A stretch of DNA of 64,000 bases, from the NCBI GenBank assembly GCA_009392815.1, contig VFFS01000045.1, forward strand, positions 26,293 through 90,292. The letters run 5' to 3'. A program made the position numbers and the translations under genes. Below, piece after piece: positions 37,107 through 46,762 of the stretch. The notes below the pieces were generated by a model. That model was not told the origin of the DNA and made no database searches. It worked only from the letters and a program-made list of their open reading frames with translations. The first letter of the stretch is position 1. Each line of letters begins with the position of its first letter. Origin of the DNA: SAR202 cluster bacterium (lineage in GTDB: Bacteria > Chloroflexota > Dehalococcoidia > Lucifugimonadales > UBA826).

Positions 37107-40100
37107 TCATTCCGAATCTCTCGCCAATGCACCTAAATGTATAGTCGAAAGGTAACTAGATAGCCATGCAATACAAACCGAAAAAACAACTCCAAATGCC
37201 ATAAAAGCTACTCCCAATAGCCACCAATCTGTTACAAAAACGGCCGGGGGTAACATCTGCCTACCTTCTTCTGACACAACGACAAACTGAATGATGAATC
37301 TAGTCATTTGAAAACCTGTCCATGACCCAAGACCAAGTCCCATTATGAATATCGCGAAATTTTCCAAGCTCAATACACTAAGCACTTGAATTCGGGACAA
37401 GCCTAGAAACCTGATCAATCCCATTTCAAAATGAGCACGTCGAGAAAGAAATATTACATAAACGAAATAGCCCATGGAGGTCATAAACACCGCCGTAAAT
37501 GTGGCTACTAATGTCATAGCCTTCCAACCTGCGGTCACTAAAGGATTTATTTGAGACTGATCAAACATGGAAGTTGATTCCATTAATTCTCGCCCAAATC
37601 CTGTCATCCTATCGATTTCATCAATTGTGTCTGTTCGAGTGCCTCTATCATCATTAAAAATATCGGAGGTTCGCTCATATGACGAGTCTAGATTCAAAAA
37701 TATTTCATTGCGTGATTCAGTGGATCTTGAATTTACTACACCAAGTTGAGACTCAAGCAAATTAACATCAGCTACAACAAACCCGCTATCACTCGGGTCT
37801 AGGGTAGGAAAATATTTGATCTCGTCCACTATCAACATAACAACTTTGACGCCTGAAATATCAGCAAAAAAAGTACTGCCTATATTCAAGCCTGTTGCAT
37901 GGAGAAAAGTATCACTTACAACCACCGGAAGTGAATTACCAGATCCCGCCCAATATATCCCACGTATCCCTAAGTTAGTCTCTTTGGCAAATTCAAACAC
38001 AGCGCCAGACTCTCCAGATATCGCAGCACTGTTCGAAAAAGTAAGTGTGTCTGAGCTAACCGGAGCTGTGGGAATTATTGTCCATTTTGCCGGATGCTCA
38101 AAACTTTCAATAACAATTTCCCGTCCATCCTTTATGGCATATATATCATCGAAGAATATGGTTCCTGGCGTCCCGACGTCACCAGAACCAGGTTCACTAA
38201 TCTGAATGGATATTACCTTCACAGGGTCTGTCAACTGATACTTTTCGAGCGATACAGATCTATTTGACCATTTAGAATCGCCAGATCTCCCAAACGTAAT
38301 TATCGTCCTCTCACCAGATGCATCCATCACCTGCATCCATATAGACATAAGAGGATAAAGGTTGGATGGTTTAAGTTTGATTCCAACGTCCGTTGCGCCT
38401 TCTGGCAGAAAAGGTGGGCCCTGATCATTATCGGCTCTGAGACTATCGAGAATCACTGGGATAGGCTCGTGCGAAAAATCATCGCGACTCCATGGTACAA
38501 ATACATCCGACTCGATAGCCAACAACGTGAATGGGAGAGGAGAAGGACCTTCACCTAAACTTCCTTCCCGTCTAATTGCAGAAGTTGCGCTGAGCACTCC
38601 GTCTACAGTGAGATAACTGTTTGAAAGCTCCTCAGTCGAGTCCAACCCAAAAAATCCAGTCCCTACAGTTGACACGATTCTCGCATCGCCAGCGACAGCA
38701 TACTTCACTCTGTCATAATGGCTCTTTTCTAAAGTTGCTCCTAGGGTAGCCGAAAGCACCGCTATCCCACTTGAAATAACTAACAATATAACGAGCCAAC
38801 TGTATTGAAGTGGATTTCTAGACATATGCCACAAAGGCAATGTGGCCCAAACAGGATTGAATTGAGACAGATATCTGATCAGGTAAAAAATAGCCATACC
38901 CGGTAAAACTATAGACATCCCCCAGAATCCTAAGAGCAAAACGAATGGAAAATCGTCGGGTCTGAAAATCCACGCTCCAAATAGACCCAACGTAACTAAC
39001 GTGATGCAAGTCCCGACAACAAAAAGCTTTTCTGACCTGCCAAACCAATATAGTCCAGCCGCGAAGCATAAAAAGCTACAAATAACCAATACAGATACAT
39101 CACTGTTATCCAAGGTAACTTTTGTAAGAAAAGAACCGAATGAGAAAAGAACAGATATCCACCCAATTAGTACGATGAAAACAGGCGACTCACCTGCAAA
39201 GAAACGCACAATCATGGGAAAAACCCGAAAAAAGATCATCGCTACAGCGATTAGTAAAATAGCTGGTGCTACTAGCAAAGCCTCATTGACACCCTGTTGG
39301 CCATAAAGGCCTCCCGCCGATATTTGACCTCGCACTTTCAATTCCCAAAACAAAATCCCAACAACGACTAGAAAAAGTACATCGACATAATACCTTTGGA
39401 TCAATGGAATGGTTGGGGGACGAGAGATCGCAATTCTTCTAGTAATCTGGTGGGATCCGGAACCTGCCAAGACGGGAAATATAAAAATAAATAGACAGAT
39501 AATTCCAACACACGCGGCCACTATGAAAGGAGTGAGAGAAAACCCAATCGGTAGAAAGGACCCACCAGTCACAATTAGGAAATAGGGTAGAACACCCAGG
39601 CTAGATATCAGTCCCATCGCTATTAAAGGTCCGGCAATCACCGCAATTCCAATAAGAAACAACCCTTCCAAAGAGTATTGACCCAACAAATGTAAGGTTG
39701 ATAGACCTCTGCTCCTCAATAAAGCTATGTCAGATTGCCTTCCATATACCATGTAGGCTGTCAACAAGAATAAGAAATAAATAAGACCAACAGATAACAC
39801 CGACATCAGAATCAGCAAAGGTACATTATTTCGGAGATTGTTCTCACCTAATTCCCTCAATACCATCTTTATTTCCGACTGAAATTCAGCCCCTTGAACT
39901 GCCTTCCCTATAGTTTTGGACACTGCGTCAACAGCGGATTCAAGATCTCCCAGAGACCATTCCCGAATTAGTTGGTTATCAATCTGGTTGTACCAAACAA
40001 CATCGGAAAAAGAACCAGGATAGGCTTCTCCTATACCCTCTATAAGAGATTTTTCAGTAACAAAAAGTGAAAGAAATGGGAACTCAGGCTCTGTTCCTTC

Positions 40101-40823
40101 TTCCCCAAATGGTGGATATCGATATAAAAAATTGTTGTGGTCACCTTGCCAAAATAGGTCTTCTACGAATCGAGGCTCAAAAATACCCACTACTTTGGTT
40201 TCAATTTTCTCTGAACTTTCAGGAGAAGGAGCAGCCGATATTATGTCTCCCAGAGTTATCCCCAACTTATCCGACAGCTCAGAGGACAAAGAGGATTCGA
40301 ACAAAGTTGCATTAGTCAATCCATCTACAGAGTTTCTCGGATGCCGACCTGACACATAGGTCACGTGAAATTCAAGATCTGCCAAATTTTGAAAATAACC
40401 CTCGATGAAACGTGGTTCGGTCTCTCCAAAATTATTAAAAGTTGTCCTGGGAGAAATTGTATGGTCAATCGGTGGATATATAAAAAAGGTGAAAAAAGAT
40501 GAGCGAATGTGTCTCCCTTTCTCTATTATTGATCGATCAAAAACTCTCGGTACTGAGGAATAAACGGATTCCTCTACCTCATAAAAAAATTCACTGTCCA
40601 GAGGAACAAATGGAGCTTTGAAATTTAAATTCAAATAGGGGGAAGAAGCATTCCGCTCAGCAGCCTTGTCGATCGCCACACGGATGTTTTGTTTTTCCAT
40701 AGCGGAAAGATATATCGGTGCCGCTGATATCAGGGTAATAGCCGCAAGTATGCCGGAAAACACTACCGCCAATAGGCGACTGTTGTTACGCATCCTTTTG
40801 AGCACGAGATTTATCAATGTCAA
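37107..40823 (-). CDS. Giant FtsX-like ABC permease (1238 aa), paralogue of the next gene
   Basis: Helix at about 17-38, extracellular domain (about 40-330), helices near 340, 390, 425 and 490, extra central helices (about 530-650) that its neighbour lacks, a second extracellular region (about 690-1080) and three C-terminal helices (about 1100-1230). As in the neighbour, the second extracellular region has a jelly-roll-like module (TIFFDDIYAIKDG then ESFEHPAKWTIIP). The two are tandem and surely co-transcribed; they could form a heterodimeric permease needing an ATPase encoded elsewhere. Confidence 0.85.
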   Translation of the reverse strand: MTLINLVLKRMRNNSRLLAVVFSGILAAITLISAAPIYLSAMEKQNIRVAIDKAAERNASSPYLNLNFKAPFVPLDSEFFYEVEESVYSSVPRVFDRSIIEKGRHIRSSFFTFFIYPPIDHTISPRTTFNNFGETEPRFIEGYFQNLADLEFHVTYVSGRHPRNSVDGLTNATLFESSLSSELSDKLGITLGDIISAAPSPESSEKIETKVVGIFEPRFVEDLFWQGDHNNFLYRYPPFGEEGTEPEFPFLSLFVTEKSLIEGIGEAYPGSFSDVVWYNQIDNQLIREWSLGDLESAVDAVSKTIGKAVQGAEFQSEIKMVLRELGENNLRNNVPLLILMSVLSVGLIYFLFLLTAYMVYGRQSDIALLRSRGLSTLHLLGQYSLEGLFLIGIAVIAGPLIAMGLISSLGVLPYFLIVTGGSFLPIGFSLTPFIVAACVGIICLFIFIFPVLAGSGSHQITRRIAISRPPTIPLIQRYYVDVLFLVVVGILFWELKVRGQISAGGLYGQQGVNEALLVAPAILLIAVAMIFFRVFPMIVRFFAGESPVFIVLIGWISVLFSFGSFLTKVTLDNSDVSVLVICSFLCFAAGLYWFGRSEKLFVVGTCITLVTLGLFGAWIFRPDDFPFVLLLGFWGMSIVLPGMAIFYLIRYLSQFNPVWATLPLWHMSRNPLQYSWLVILLVISSGIAVLSATLGATLEKSHYDRVKYAVAGDARIVSTVGTGFFGLDSTEELSNSYLTVDGVLSATSAIRREGSLGEGPSPLPFTLLAIESDVFVPWSRDDFSHEPIPVILDSLRADNDQGPPFLPEGATDVGIKLKPSNLYPLMSIWMQVMDASGERTIITFGRSGDSKWSNRSVSLEKYQLTDPVKVISIQISEPGSGDVGTPGTIFFDDIYAIKDGREIVIESFEHPAKWTIIPTAPVSSDTLTFSNSAAISGESGAVFEFAKETNLGIRGIYWAGSGNSLPVVVSDTFLHATGLNIGSTFFADISGVKVVMLIVDEIKYFPTLDPSDSGFVVADVNLLESQLGVVNSRSTESRNEIFLNLDSSYERTSDIFNDDRGTRTDTIDEIDRMTGFGRELMESTSMFDQSQINPLVTAGWKAMTLVATFTAVFMTSMGYFVYVIFLSRRAHFEMGLIRFLGLSRIQVLSVLSLENFAIFIMGLGLGSWTGFQMTRFIIQFVVVSEEGRQMLPPAVFVTDWWLLGVAFMAFGVVFSVCIAWLSSYLSTIHLGALARDSE

Positions 40824-41073
40824 AAGCCCTCAACGCTCATTGCAAAAATTCCATATCATTTCTTAATAGTTTGGCCCTGCTATATATACCTAATAAAATT
40901 TGTAGTTACCGAGTAATGGGAGACTTTCGATTCTTTCAGTTGAGAGGTAGGGTCTCTCCCAAAATTAAACCATTTTCGTGAAATATATTATATTTCTCTA
41001 TAGTTGCTTACGAACATTGGTTTATACTTGTTCACATAGGGTCTTTTAAGAGTAGAGCCAGAGATACATTTCC

Positions 41074-41697
41074 ATGACAAACTCCATAGCCCAAGCTACA
41101 TACAACATCACAGACCAATCGCTCGAAAATATGGCTCTTGATTTGAAAAATTTGCCAGATGAATTGTCTGGATTCTCACCTTTTAGAGAAAGTGTCCTCG
41201 ACAACAAATTGATGGCCTCTCATGGATTCCCCGGTAATACGGAAGATCGTTACAATGCAGCCGGTCGTATGACAGGGTACCTAAGGGAATTTGCATCTCC
41301 TTCAGCAATTCCTAAAAGAGAGGATGGGCAAAACATCGTCGCGGCGACTGTTATTCATTTGTTTGAAAATGAAGATTCTGCTGCCTCCTGGATGACAGAC
41401 GTTTTCGTTAAACAATTTAAAGATAACGTGGGACGAGAGGTAGGCGAAGACCAAAAATTAGTAGCTGTTGAGGAACTTGAGATCGAAGATTTTTATGACA
41501 GAGCTGTGGGAATTCGTGCTGTTCAAGATGGGGTCGACGGCATACTTTCTACCACTGTTATAGATTTCCGAATAGGTAGAATTTTAGGCGTTTCATTCGT
41601 CGTAACAGTTGGTGACCATGGGCGAACAGAACTCACAACAATGTTGGGACTCGAACTAGAACGCAATATAGTCAGGGAATTACTGGCTACTGGATAA
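41074..41697 (+). CDS. Hypothetical protein, 207 residues
   Basis: I do not recognise it. No signal peptide or membrane span. Two alpha/beta repeats are suggested: first half around RYNAAGRMTGYLREFASPSAIP and VAATVIHLFENEDSAASWMTDVF, second half around VVTVGDHGRTELTTMLGLELE. The layout recalls extracytoplasmic PknH-sensor-like domains of Actinobacteria, but it lacks an export signal. It stands alone, divergent from the FtsX pair, with its own promoter region. Confidence 0.75.
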   Translation: MTNSIAQATYNITDQSLENMALDLKNLPDELSGFSPFRESVLDNKLMASHGFPGNTEDRYNAAGRMTGYLREFASPSAIPKREDGQNIVAATVIHLFENEDSAASWMTDVFVKQFKDNVGREVGEDQKLVAVEELEIEDFYDRAVGIRAVQDGVDGILSTTVIDFRIGRILGVSFVVTVGDHGRTELTTMLGLELERNIVRELLATG

Positions 41698-41780
41698 GTG
41701 TTTTAGGTTTCACAAACCATACCAAGTTTGCGGAATAATTCCCCAGTGCTATTCATACGCAAAACACGCGAAATAGTACA

Positions 41781-44700
41781 TTAATGCCAATCATGACCTG
41801 CTGGTAACTCTGCTGTCGCAGTTATCGTCCTCAATGTAGATACTACGATATTGGTAGTTCCATCCCAGTTAGATATAAGCCCTGTAGCAAGTAACAAAGG
41901 TTCTTTTAACAAGTGCTTGTATTGATCAAATACATCACGCCAAACTATTAGTTGCACGTCTCCAGTTTCATCTTCCACAGTTACAAACACAGTTCCTTTA
42001 TTGCCACTAGGATGTTGGCGGGCGATAGCCCAACCTGCAACTGTAACTTCTTGCCCTACAGGAAGGGAATAAATATCTATTGCTTGTTTTGTATTTGAAG
42101 GCAACTTATGGCGGATAAAGTCCATAATATGCCCACTAGGATAAATATCCATGTACTTGTATTCACCCAACATTTTCTCATATGAACTAAAGTCAATCAG
42201 TTCAGGAATGCTGTCATCCATCAAAAGTGGTAAAGGCCTGTTTGCTCCCGAGGGAGTTGGGTAAATTCCAGCTTCCCAAAGAAATTTCTTCCGATTACAC
42301 GATGAACCAGATATTGAGTCAAATGCTCCCGAATATATAAGCGATTCAACAAGAGTTGCATCTACAGGCACTCTACGCACAAAATCCCCTACAGATAAAA
42401 ATAGTCCATTCTCATCACGTTCTTCAATGATATTTTTTGCATGTCTTATACCAACTCCTTTAACAAACTCAAGTCCAAGAAGAAGGGAATTTTTATTACA
42501 GGAACACTTTGCACCACTGAAATTAACACTTGGATTTAAGAAGGTAACATCAAATCTGCGCGCATCCTGTTTTATGGCCTCTATAGGGTAAAACCCCATA
42601 GGCTGATTATTCATAAGAGTCACAAAAAATTCTAACGTGTAATGGTACTTCAACCACGCTGCTTGGTAAGCCGAAATAGCAAATGCATGAGAATGTGATT
42701 CTGGAAACATGTAGTGCCCATTAATCTTTTCAAAGATTTTCAGTGCAATCTCCTCATTTACACCTCTATCTAGAGCACCATCACGAAATCGGTGCCAGTA
42801 AGACTTAATAGCGTATTCATTGTTGCGACGGGTGAAAGCTCTGCGCATCTCATCTGCATCTGCTTGACTGAGACCTGACACATCGGATATCAGCTGCACT
42901 ACCTGCTCCTGCCATACTATTATTCCGTAACCTCGTTGAAGAGCACGTTTCTCAAGTGGATGATCGTATGTCCACGGCATTCCATGGCGATATCGTTGGA
43001 TGAAATCTGACACTGCACTTCCCTGCAGTCCGACTCCGGGACGAATTAGGGCAACCTGATATGCTAAATCATGAAGATTCCGCGACATAAGACGCTGTCC
43101 CATCTTAAGTTGCGCCGGCGACTGTAGAAGAAAAACTCCGCGTGACTTACCACGATTGATCATGTCATACACATCAGAATCTTCATGATCAATTCGACTC
43201 AAATCAATACGATTCCCTGTTCTAGACTCAATAAGTGAAACAGCTTCTTCCAACTGGTCTAATACAGGAAGAGATAGTATGTCTATCTTGGCAAACCCAG
43301 CATCTGCAACACTGTCCTTATCCCAGTCAATTATGTACCTACCTTCTATGGCTCCTTGTCGTGATGGAACCATCTGAGACACGGGAGTTGAACTCAAAAT
43401 CATTCCCCCAACATGTTGGCCTAATCTTTTAGGTGCTCCTTGAAGTTGAGGTGACAAGTGGATAAGGTCTCTCCAAAGCGGACGATTGACTCTATCCTTA
43501 AAATCATTAGTCAGAAGCATCTCATCGCGAAGATTAGATGCTTCATTACTATGAATTTGCTTCGAAAGACGACTTAAATCCTCTTTTGGAATCCCGAGTG
43601 CCTTTCCGATATCACTGATAGCCCCTTTCGCCTTATATGTGGTTATCATCCCTGCAAGTACAGCAAAATCAGATCCAAAATGCTCTTGCACTCGAATCAT
43701 CAGCTCCTCTCTCAGAAAGCGCGGAAAATCAAGATCTATGTCTGGCATCACACGCAAATCGTCTGGTAAAAATCTCTCTAGAGTCAGGTCATACATGAGT
43801 GGATCTATGTGAGATATTCCAATAAGGTAACCTGTAAGCATAGCAACTGATGAGCCCCTTCCTCTCCCCGGTGGTCTCCACTCCAAAGGATCTTCCGGAT
43901 TGGCTCTACCTGTCTCAATCATGATCTCACGCGCAATTTGCGCAATTTCTCTGTAAATAAGCATAAATCCAGCAAGTCCATGCTTGTGAATCAGTCTAAG
44001 CTCTTCAGTCAATCTCGATTCCACTATCTCGCCCACAAACCCATATCTCCTTACAGCTGCCTCATGGCAAAGTCTCTTCAAATATGTCAAAGGGGTATAT
44101 CCATCTGGCACATCTGGATTAGGAAGGGAATATCCCAAATCTGACGAAAGATCAAAGTTGCATATATCAGCCACTTTTAAGGTATTAATGAGTGCATCTG
44201 GTATAGATCTAAACAACCTCGCCATCTGCCTGGCAGACTTCATATAAAACTCACTATTAGGTTTTATATGAGGTATAACTTGGTCAATAGTAGTATTGCG
44301 ACGTATTGCAACAAGCAAGTTTTGTAAACGATGACGTTCTGATACGTGATAATGAACATTGTTAGTGGCAACAACGGGTACGTGGACTCTGTTGGCAAGA
44401 TCATACAAAGTACGAGTTCGAGCTTTATCGCCATACACAAAATTCCGATTCAGTTCCACAAAAACTGATCCATGCCCAAACCAATCTAAGTACTGTTGAA
44501 TCTTATTTTCCGCATCTTCAACCCTACCCTCAGAAACGAGACGTGACACGGTTCCTTGAGTAGCCCCTGTGAGTAAAACTACCCCTTCCGAATGTGATGG
44601 AATGTGGATAGGATCTAGCTGAGGATTGCGACGGTCAGACATGTTTGCGAGCGTGAACAACTGAGATATGTTCGAATATCCTTTACGATTCTTAGCCAAA

Positions 44701-44936
44701 AGAACGACATGTGACCCATCTGACAGAATTAATTCTCCTCCCGTCAATGAACGAACACCTAGACTTTTTGCTTGACGTGCAAACTCCAATGCTCCACACA
44801 TGTTGTAGTCAGTTAATCCTATTGCGGGATATTCCAGTTCTACCGCACGATCAAGCAGTTCATGAACATGCGATGCCCCTTCCCCAAAAGAGTAGAAGCT
44901 ATGAGAATGTAACTCTACATAACGTTCATGATTCAT
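41781..44936 (-). CDS. dnaE2: Error-prone DNA polymerase DnaE2 (ImuC)
   Basis: About 1051 residues from ATG 44934-44936; a start at 44987 is also open and would overlap imuB by 38 bases. Alpha-subunit polymerase used in damage-induced mutagenesis. PHP domain at the start (VELHSHSFYSFGEGAS), polymerase core with the metal aspartates in MPDIDLDFPR (about residue 400), a helix-hairpin-helix region (about 815-880), and a C-terminal OB domain (GWAIARQHPSGNKGTVFVT, about 970-990). The length, shorter than DnaE1, and the pairing with imuB support DnaE2. The start lies 13 bases after the imuB stop. Confidence 0.93.
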   Translation of the reverse strand: MNHERYVELHSHSFYSFGEGASHVHELLDRAVELEYPAIGLTDYNMCGALEFARQAKSLGVRSLTGGELILSDGSHVVLLAKNRKGYSNISQLFTLANMSDRRNPQLDPIHIPSHSEGVVLLTGATQGTVSRLVSEGRVEDAENKIQQYLDWFGHGSVFVELNRNFVYGDKARTRTLYDLANRVHVPVVATNNVHYHVSERHRLQNLLVAIRRNTTIDQVIPHIKPNSEFYMKSARQMARLFRSIPDALINTLKVADICNFDLSSDLGYSLPNPDVPDGYTPLTYLKRLCHEAAVRRYGFVGEIVESRLTEELRLIHKHGLAGFMLIYREIAQIAREIMIETGRANPEDPLEWRPPGRGRGSSVAMLTGYLIGISHIDPLMYDLTLERFLPDDLRVMPDIDLDFPRFLREELMIRVQEHFGSDFAVLAGMITTYKAKGAISDIGKALGIPKEDLSRLSKQIHSNEASNLRDEMLLTNDFKDRVNRPLWRDLIHLSPQLQGAPKRLGQHVGGMILSSTPVSQMVPSRQGAIEGRYIIDWDKDSVADAGFAKIDILSLPVLDQLEEAVSLIESRTGNRIDLSRIDHEDSDVYDMINRGKSRGVFLLQSPAQLKMGQRLMSRNLHDLAYQVALIRPGVGLQGSAVSDFIQRYRHGMPWTYDHPLEKRALQRGYGIIVWQEQVVQLISDVSGLSQADADEMRRAFTRRNNEYAIKSYWHRFRDGALDRGVNEEIALKIFEKINGHYMFPESHSHAFAISAYQAAWLKYHYTLEFFVTLMNNQPMGFYPIEAIKQDARRFDVTFLNPSVNFSGAKCSCNKNSLLLGLEFVKGVGIRHAKNIIEERDENGLFLSVGDFVRRVPVDATLVESLIYSGAFDSISGSSCNRKKFLWEAGIYPTPSGANRPLPLLMDDSIPELIDFSSYEKMLGEYKYMDIYPSGHIMDFIRHKLPSNTKQAIDIYSLPVGQEVTVAGWAIARQHPSGNKGTVFVTVEDETGDVQLIVWRDVFDQYKHLLKEPLLLATGLISNWDGTTNIVVSTLRTITATAELPAGHDWH

Positions 44937-44949
44937 GATTGGTATCTCA

Positions 44950-46554
44950 TCAATAGTTTTGTCGATACCACCGTGAGCCACTAACATTTACTGGTGATGA
45001 CTCACATATATCCTCACTTAGATCCTTGAATACCGTAATCAGGCTGAGAGCATCAGTTTGAAGAACGTAATAAACCCGTTTCACAGGAACAGGCATCCAC
45101 CATAAATCAATCTTCCACATATCTACTGGCCTTACTGAAGTAGGTATGCTGGTCATTCCAATTGCCTTATTTCTTGATGGCACTGCTATTGAAACAGGAA
45201 TCCCATTGGACTCAAATACTTTGATCTCTTCAGGCATGTTAGTGGGAAGAACACTACTACTTGAACTGGAATCAACCGACACTTTCACTGCTCTCATCTC
45301 TGGAAGAGGATGTACAGAATCTATTTCCACAATGCGATACAAAGAGTTGATGCCATTCATTTTAGATTGCATCTGGCGATCTATTCGAACAAACATTTCT
45401 GAAATTGTCTGTGAGTCTTCCCTAGAATCTGTAAACGCCCGTAACTGAATCCCAGATTCACCTGAAAATCTAGATATTGACATGGCAACATCCTCAATAG
45501 GACCGGGAAGATCCCATGCCGAAAATATACTGCGTATAGAAAATGAGGCACGGGATGAAGTCCCAGCAGGTTCTTTTAAAACTATATTCTTACTCCAGAC
45601 AGGTGCATTAAAAATGGAGCACTCAAGTAAAAATTCACTTGCATAACGACCTTTTAACTCCGGCCTTCGATATGCTTTATGCAAAATTGAGTCAATTGCT
45701 GTTAGTAAAACTTCTTTTGAACTTGAAGCAAACGGCAATGAAATATACTCGTATACATCGTCACGCTTTTTACCTATCGGCACTCTGTCAATATCTATAC
45801 CTTTAGCTAATTGCCATACTCTGGAAATTTTGGCGCCGAAACGTGCCTGGAGAATGCCAAGATCATAAGAAGCGAGATCACTCATATTATGAATTCCAAA
45901 TCTATGTAGTGCTGCAATAATTTTCCATTCAATGGGTAGATGATCAATAGAAAAAGAAGAAACAAAATCCGATGTGATCCGAGTTATATCATCACCATTT
46001 TTTTGTGCTACTACACGTGTTGCTCCGCCCGAATTAGTTGATGCTGCCGCTAGGTAAGAAGGAAATTTACCATGAGCAATACCTAATCTAGGCTGCAGAT
46101 AATTCGGAACATATCTGAGAATACGTGAACTGATCTCTGCGTCATTTACTCCTGCAGAATTGATCATTTTGGTATGGGATATCCGTGATATACGGGTAAT
46201 ATCCATATAAGCTTTGCCAAGACCCTCTACTTGCACAGCAGGAACTATTTTCTCTAGCTTAGACACGATTTCTGCAAATACTTTTCCATAACTACTTACG
46301 TTTGCCTGGATAACAACTGAATCAGGATATCTACGTGTAGCTACTGCAAGAGGCATACCTACAGGAACATCATTAACACTTTTTGATACATCAAATACCA
46401 CCGGACGAACACTAGAAATACGAGATACACGAGAATCACTCTGCGTGTACAAAATAAGATCTCTATCAGCTAATTCAGGATGGCGTCGTATCTCATCCTT
46501 TATCCCTAAATGTGTTATCAGAAGGCATGCTATTTTTTTAGGCTCCGAGTTCAT
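44950..46554 (-). CDS. imuB: ImuB, inactive Y-family polymerase of the SOS mutasome
   Basis: 534 residues, Y-family fold (palm/fingers, then little-finger about 260-370, then a C-terminal tail). The catalytic Asp-Glu pair of active enzymes (SIDEAYLD) is replaced: GLGKAYMD at 111-118 has Gly-Lys. The first metal aspartate (DxDxF near the N-terminus) is also missing (IACLLITHLG). That is the diagnostic of ImuB, a scaffold that brings DnaE2 to the clamp, rather than DinB. It begins under a LexA box, with no ribosome site before the ATG. No imuA gene is present in the window. Confidence 0.9.
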   Translation of the reverse strand: MNSEPKKIACLLITHLGIKDEIRRHPELADRDLILYTQSDSRVSRISSVRPVVFDVSKSVNDVPVGMPLAVATRRYPDSVVIQANVSSYGKVFAEIVSKLEKIVPAVQVEGLGKAYMDITRISRISHTKMINSAGVNDAEISSRILRYVPNYLQPRLGIAHGKFPSYLAAASTNSGGATRVVAQKNGDDITRITSDFVSSFSIDHLPIEWKIIAALHRFGIHNMSDLASYDLGILQARFGAKISRVWQLAKGIDIDRVPIGKKRDDVYEYISLPFASSSKEVLLTAIDSILHKAYRRPELKGRYASEFLLECSIFNAPVWSKNIVLKEPAGTSSRASFSIRSIFSAWDLPGPIEDVAMSISRFSGESGIQLRAFTDSREDSQTISEMFVRIDRQMQSKMNGINSLYRIVEIDSVHPLPEMRAVKVSVDSSSSSSVLPTNMPEEIKVFESNGIPVSIAVPSRNKAIGMTSIPTSVRPVDMWKIDLWWMPVPVKRVYYVLQTDALSLITVFKDLSEDICESSPVNVSGSRWYRQNY

Positions 46555-46563
46555 ATTATTGTG

Positions 46564-46593
46564 ATTATATTAGAACATAAGTTCTATATTCAA
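46564..46593 (-). promoter_or_regulatory. LexA box inside the imuB-dnaE2 promoter
   Basis: TAGAAC-N4-GTTCTA (46571-46586) is a 16-base palindrome matching the Gram-positive SOS box core GAAC-N4-GTTC. On the minus strand it lies between TTGAAT (46588-46593) and a perfect TATAAT (46564-46569), spacer 18. LexA bound here would block RNA polymerase. The -10 ends 9 bases before the ATG, so the transcript should begin almost at the start codon. Confidence 0.82.
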
Positions 46594-46648
46594 ATCCCAT
46601 GAACTCTATTTGCAGATATCAATACCTATTGAATAATCCTCTAGTAAA

Positions 46649-46677
46649 TTGACCCTGCTATAAGGCAGTGATATCTT
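46649..46677 (+). promoter_or_regulatory. Candidate promoter of the NHL-repeat gene
   Basis: TTGACC (46649-46654), 17-base spacer, TATCTT (46672-46677). A small inverted repeat CTGC-TATAAG-GCAG fills the spacer and might be an operator. About 85 bases upstream of the ATG at 46763, which has AAGGAG before it. Confidence 0.5.
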
Positions 46678-46762
46678 CGCGTCTATAACAAATGCATTTC
46701 ATACTCGCTAGATATACATTTTTAAGACACTACAATCAGAAGTAGTACAAGGAGCATTTAAC

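Noticed and set aside
41012..41023. GAACATTGGTTT, one base off the LexA box core, before the 207-residue gene
   Set aside because: The right half-site is imperfect (GTTT for GTTC) and the gene has no repair link.
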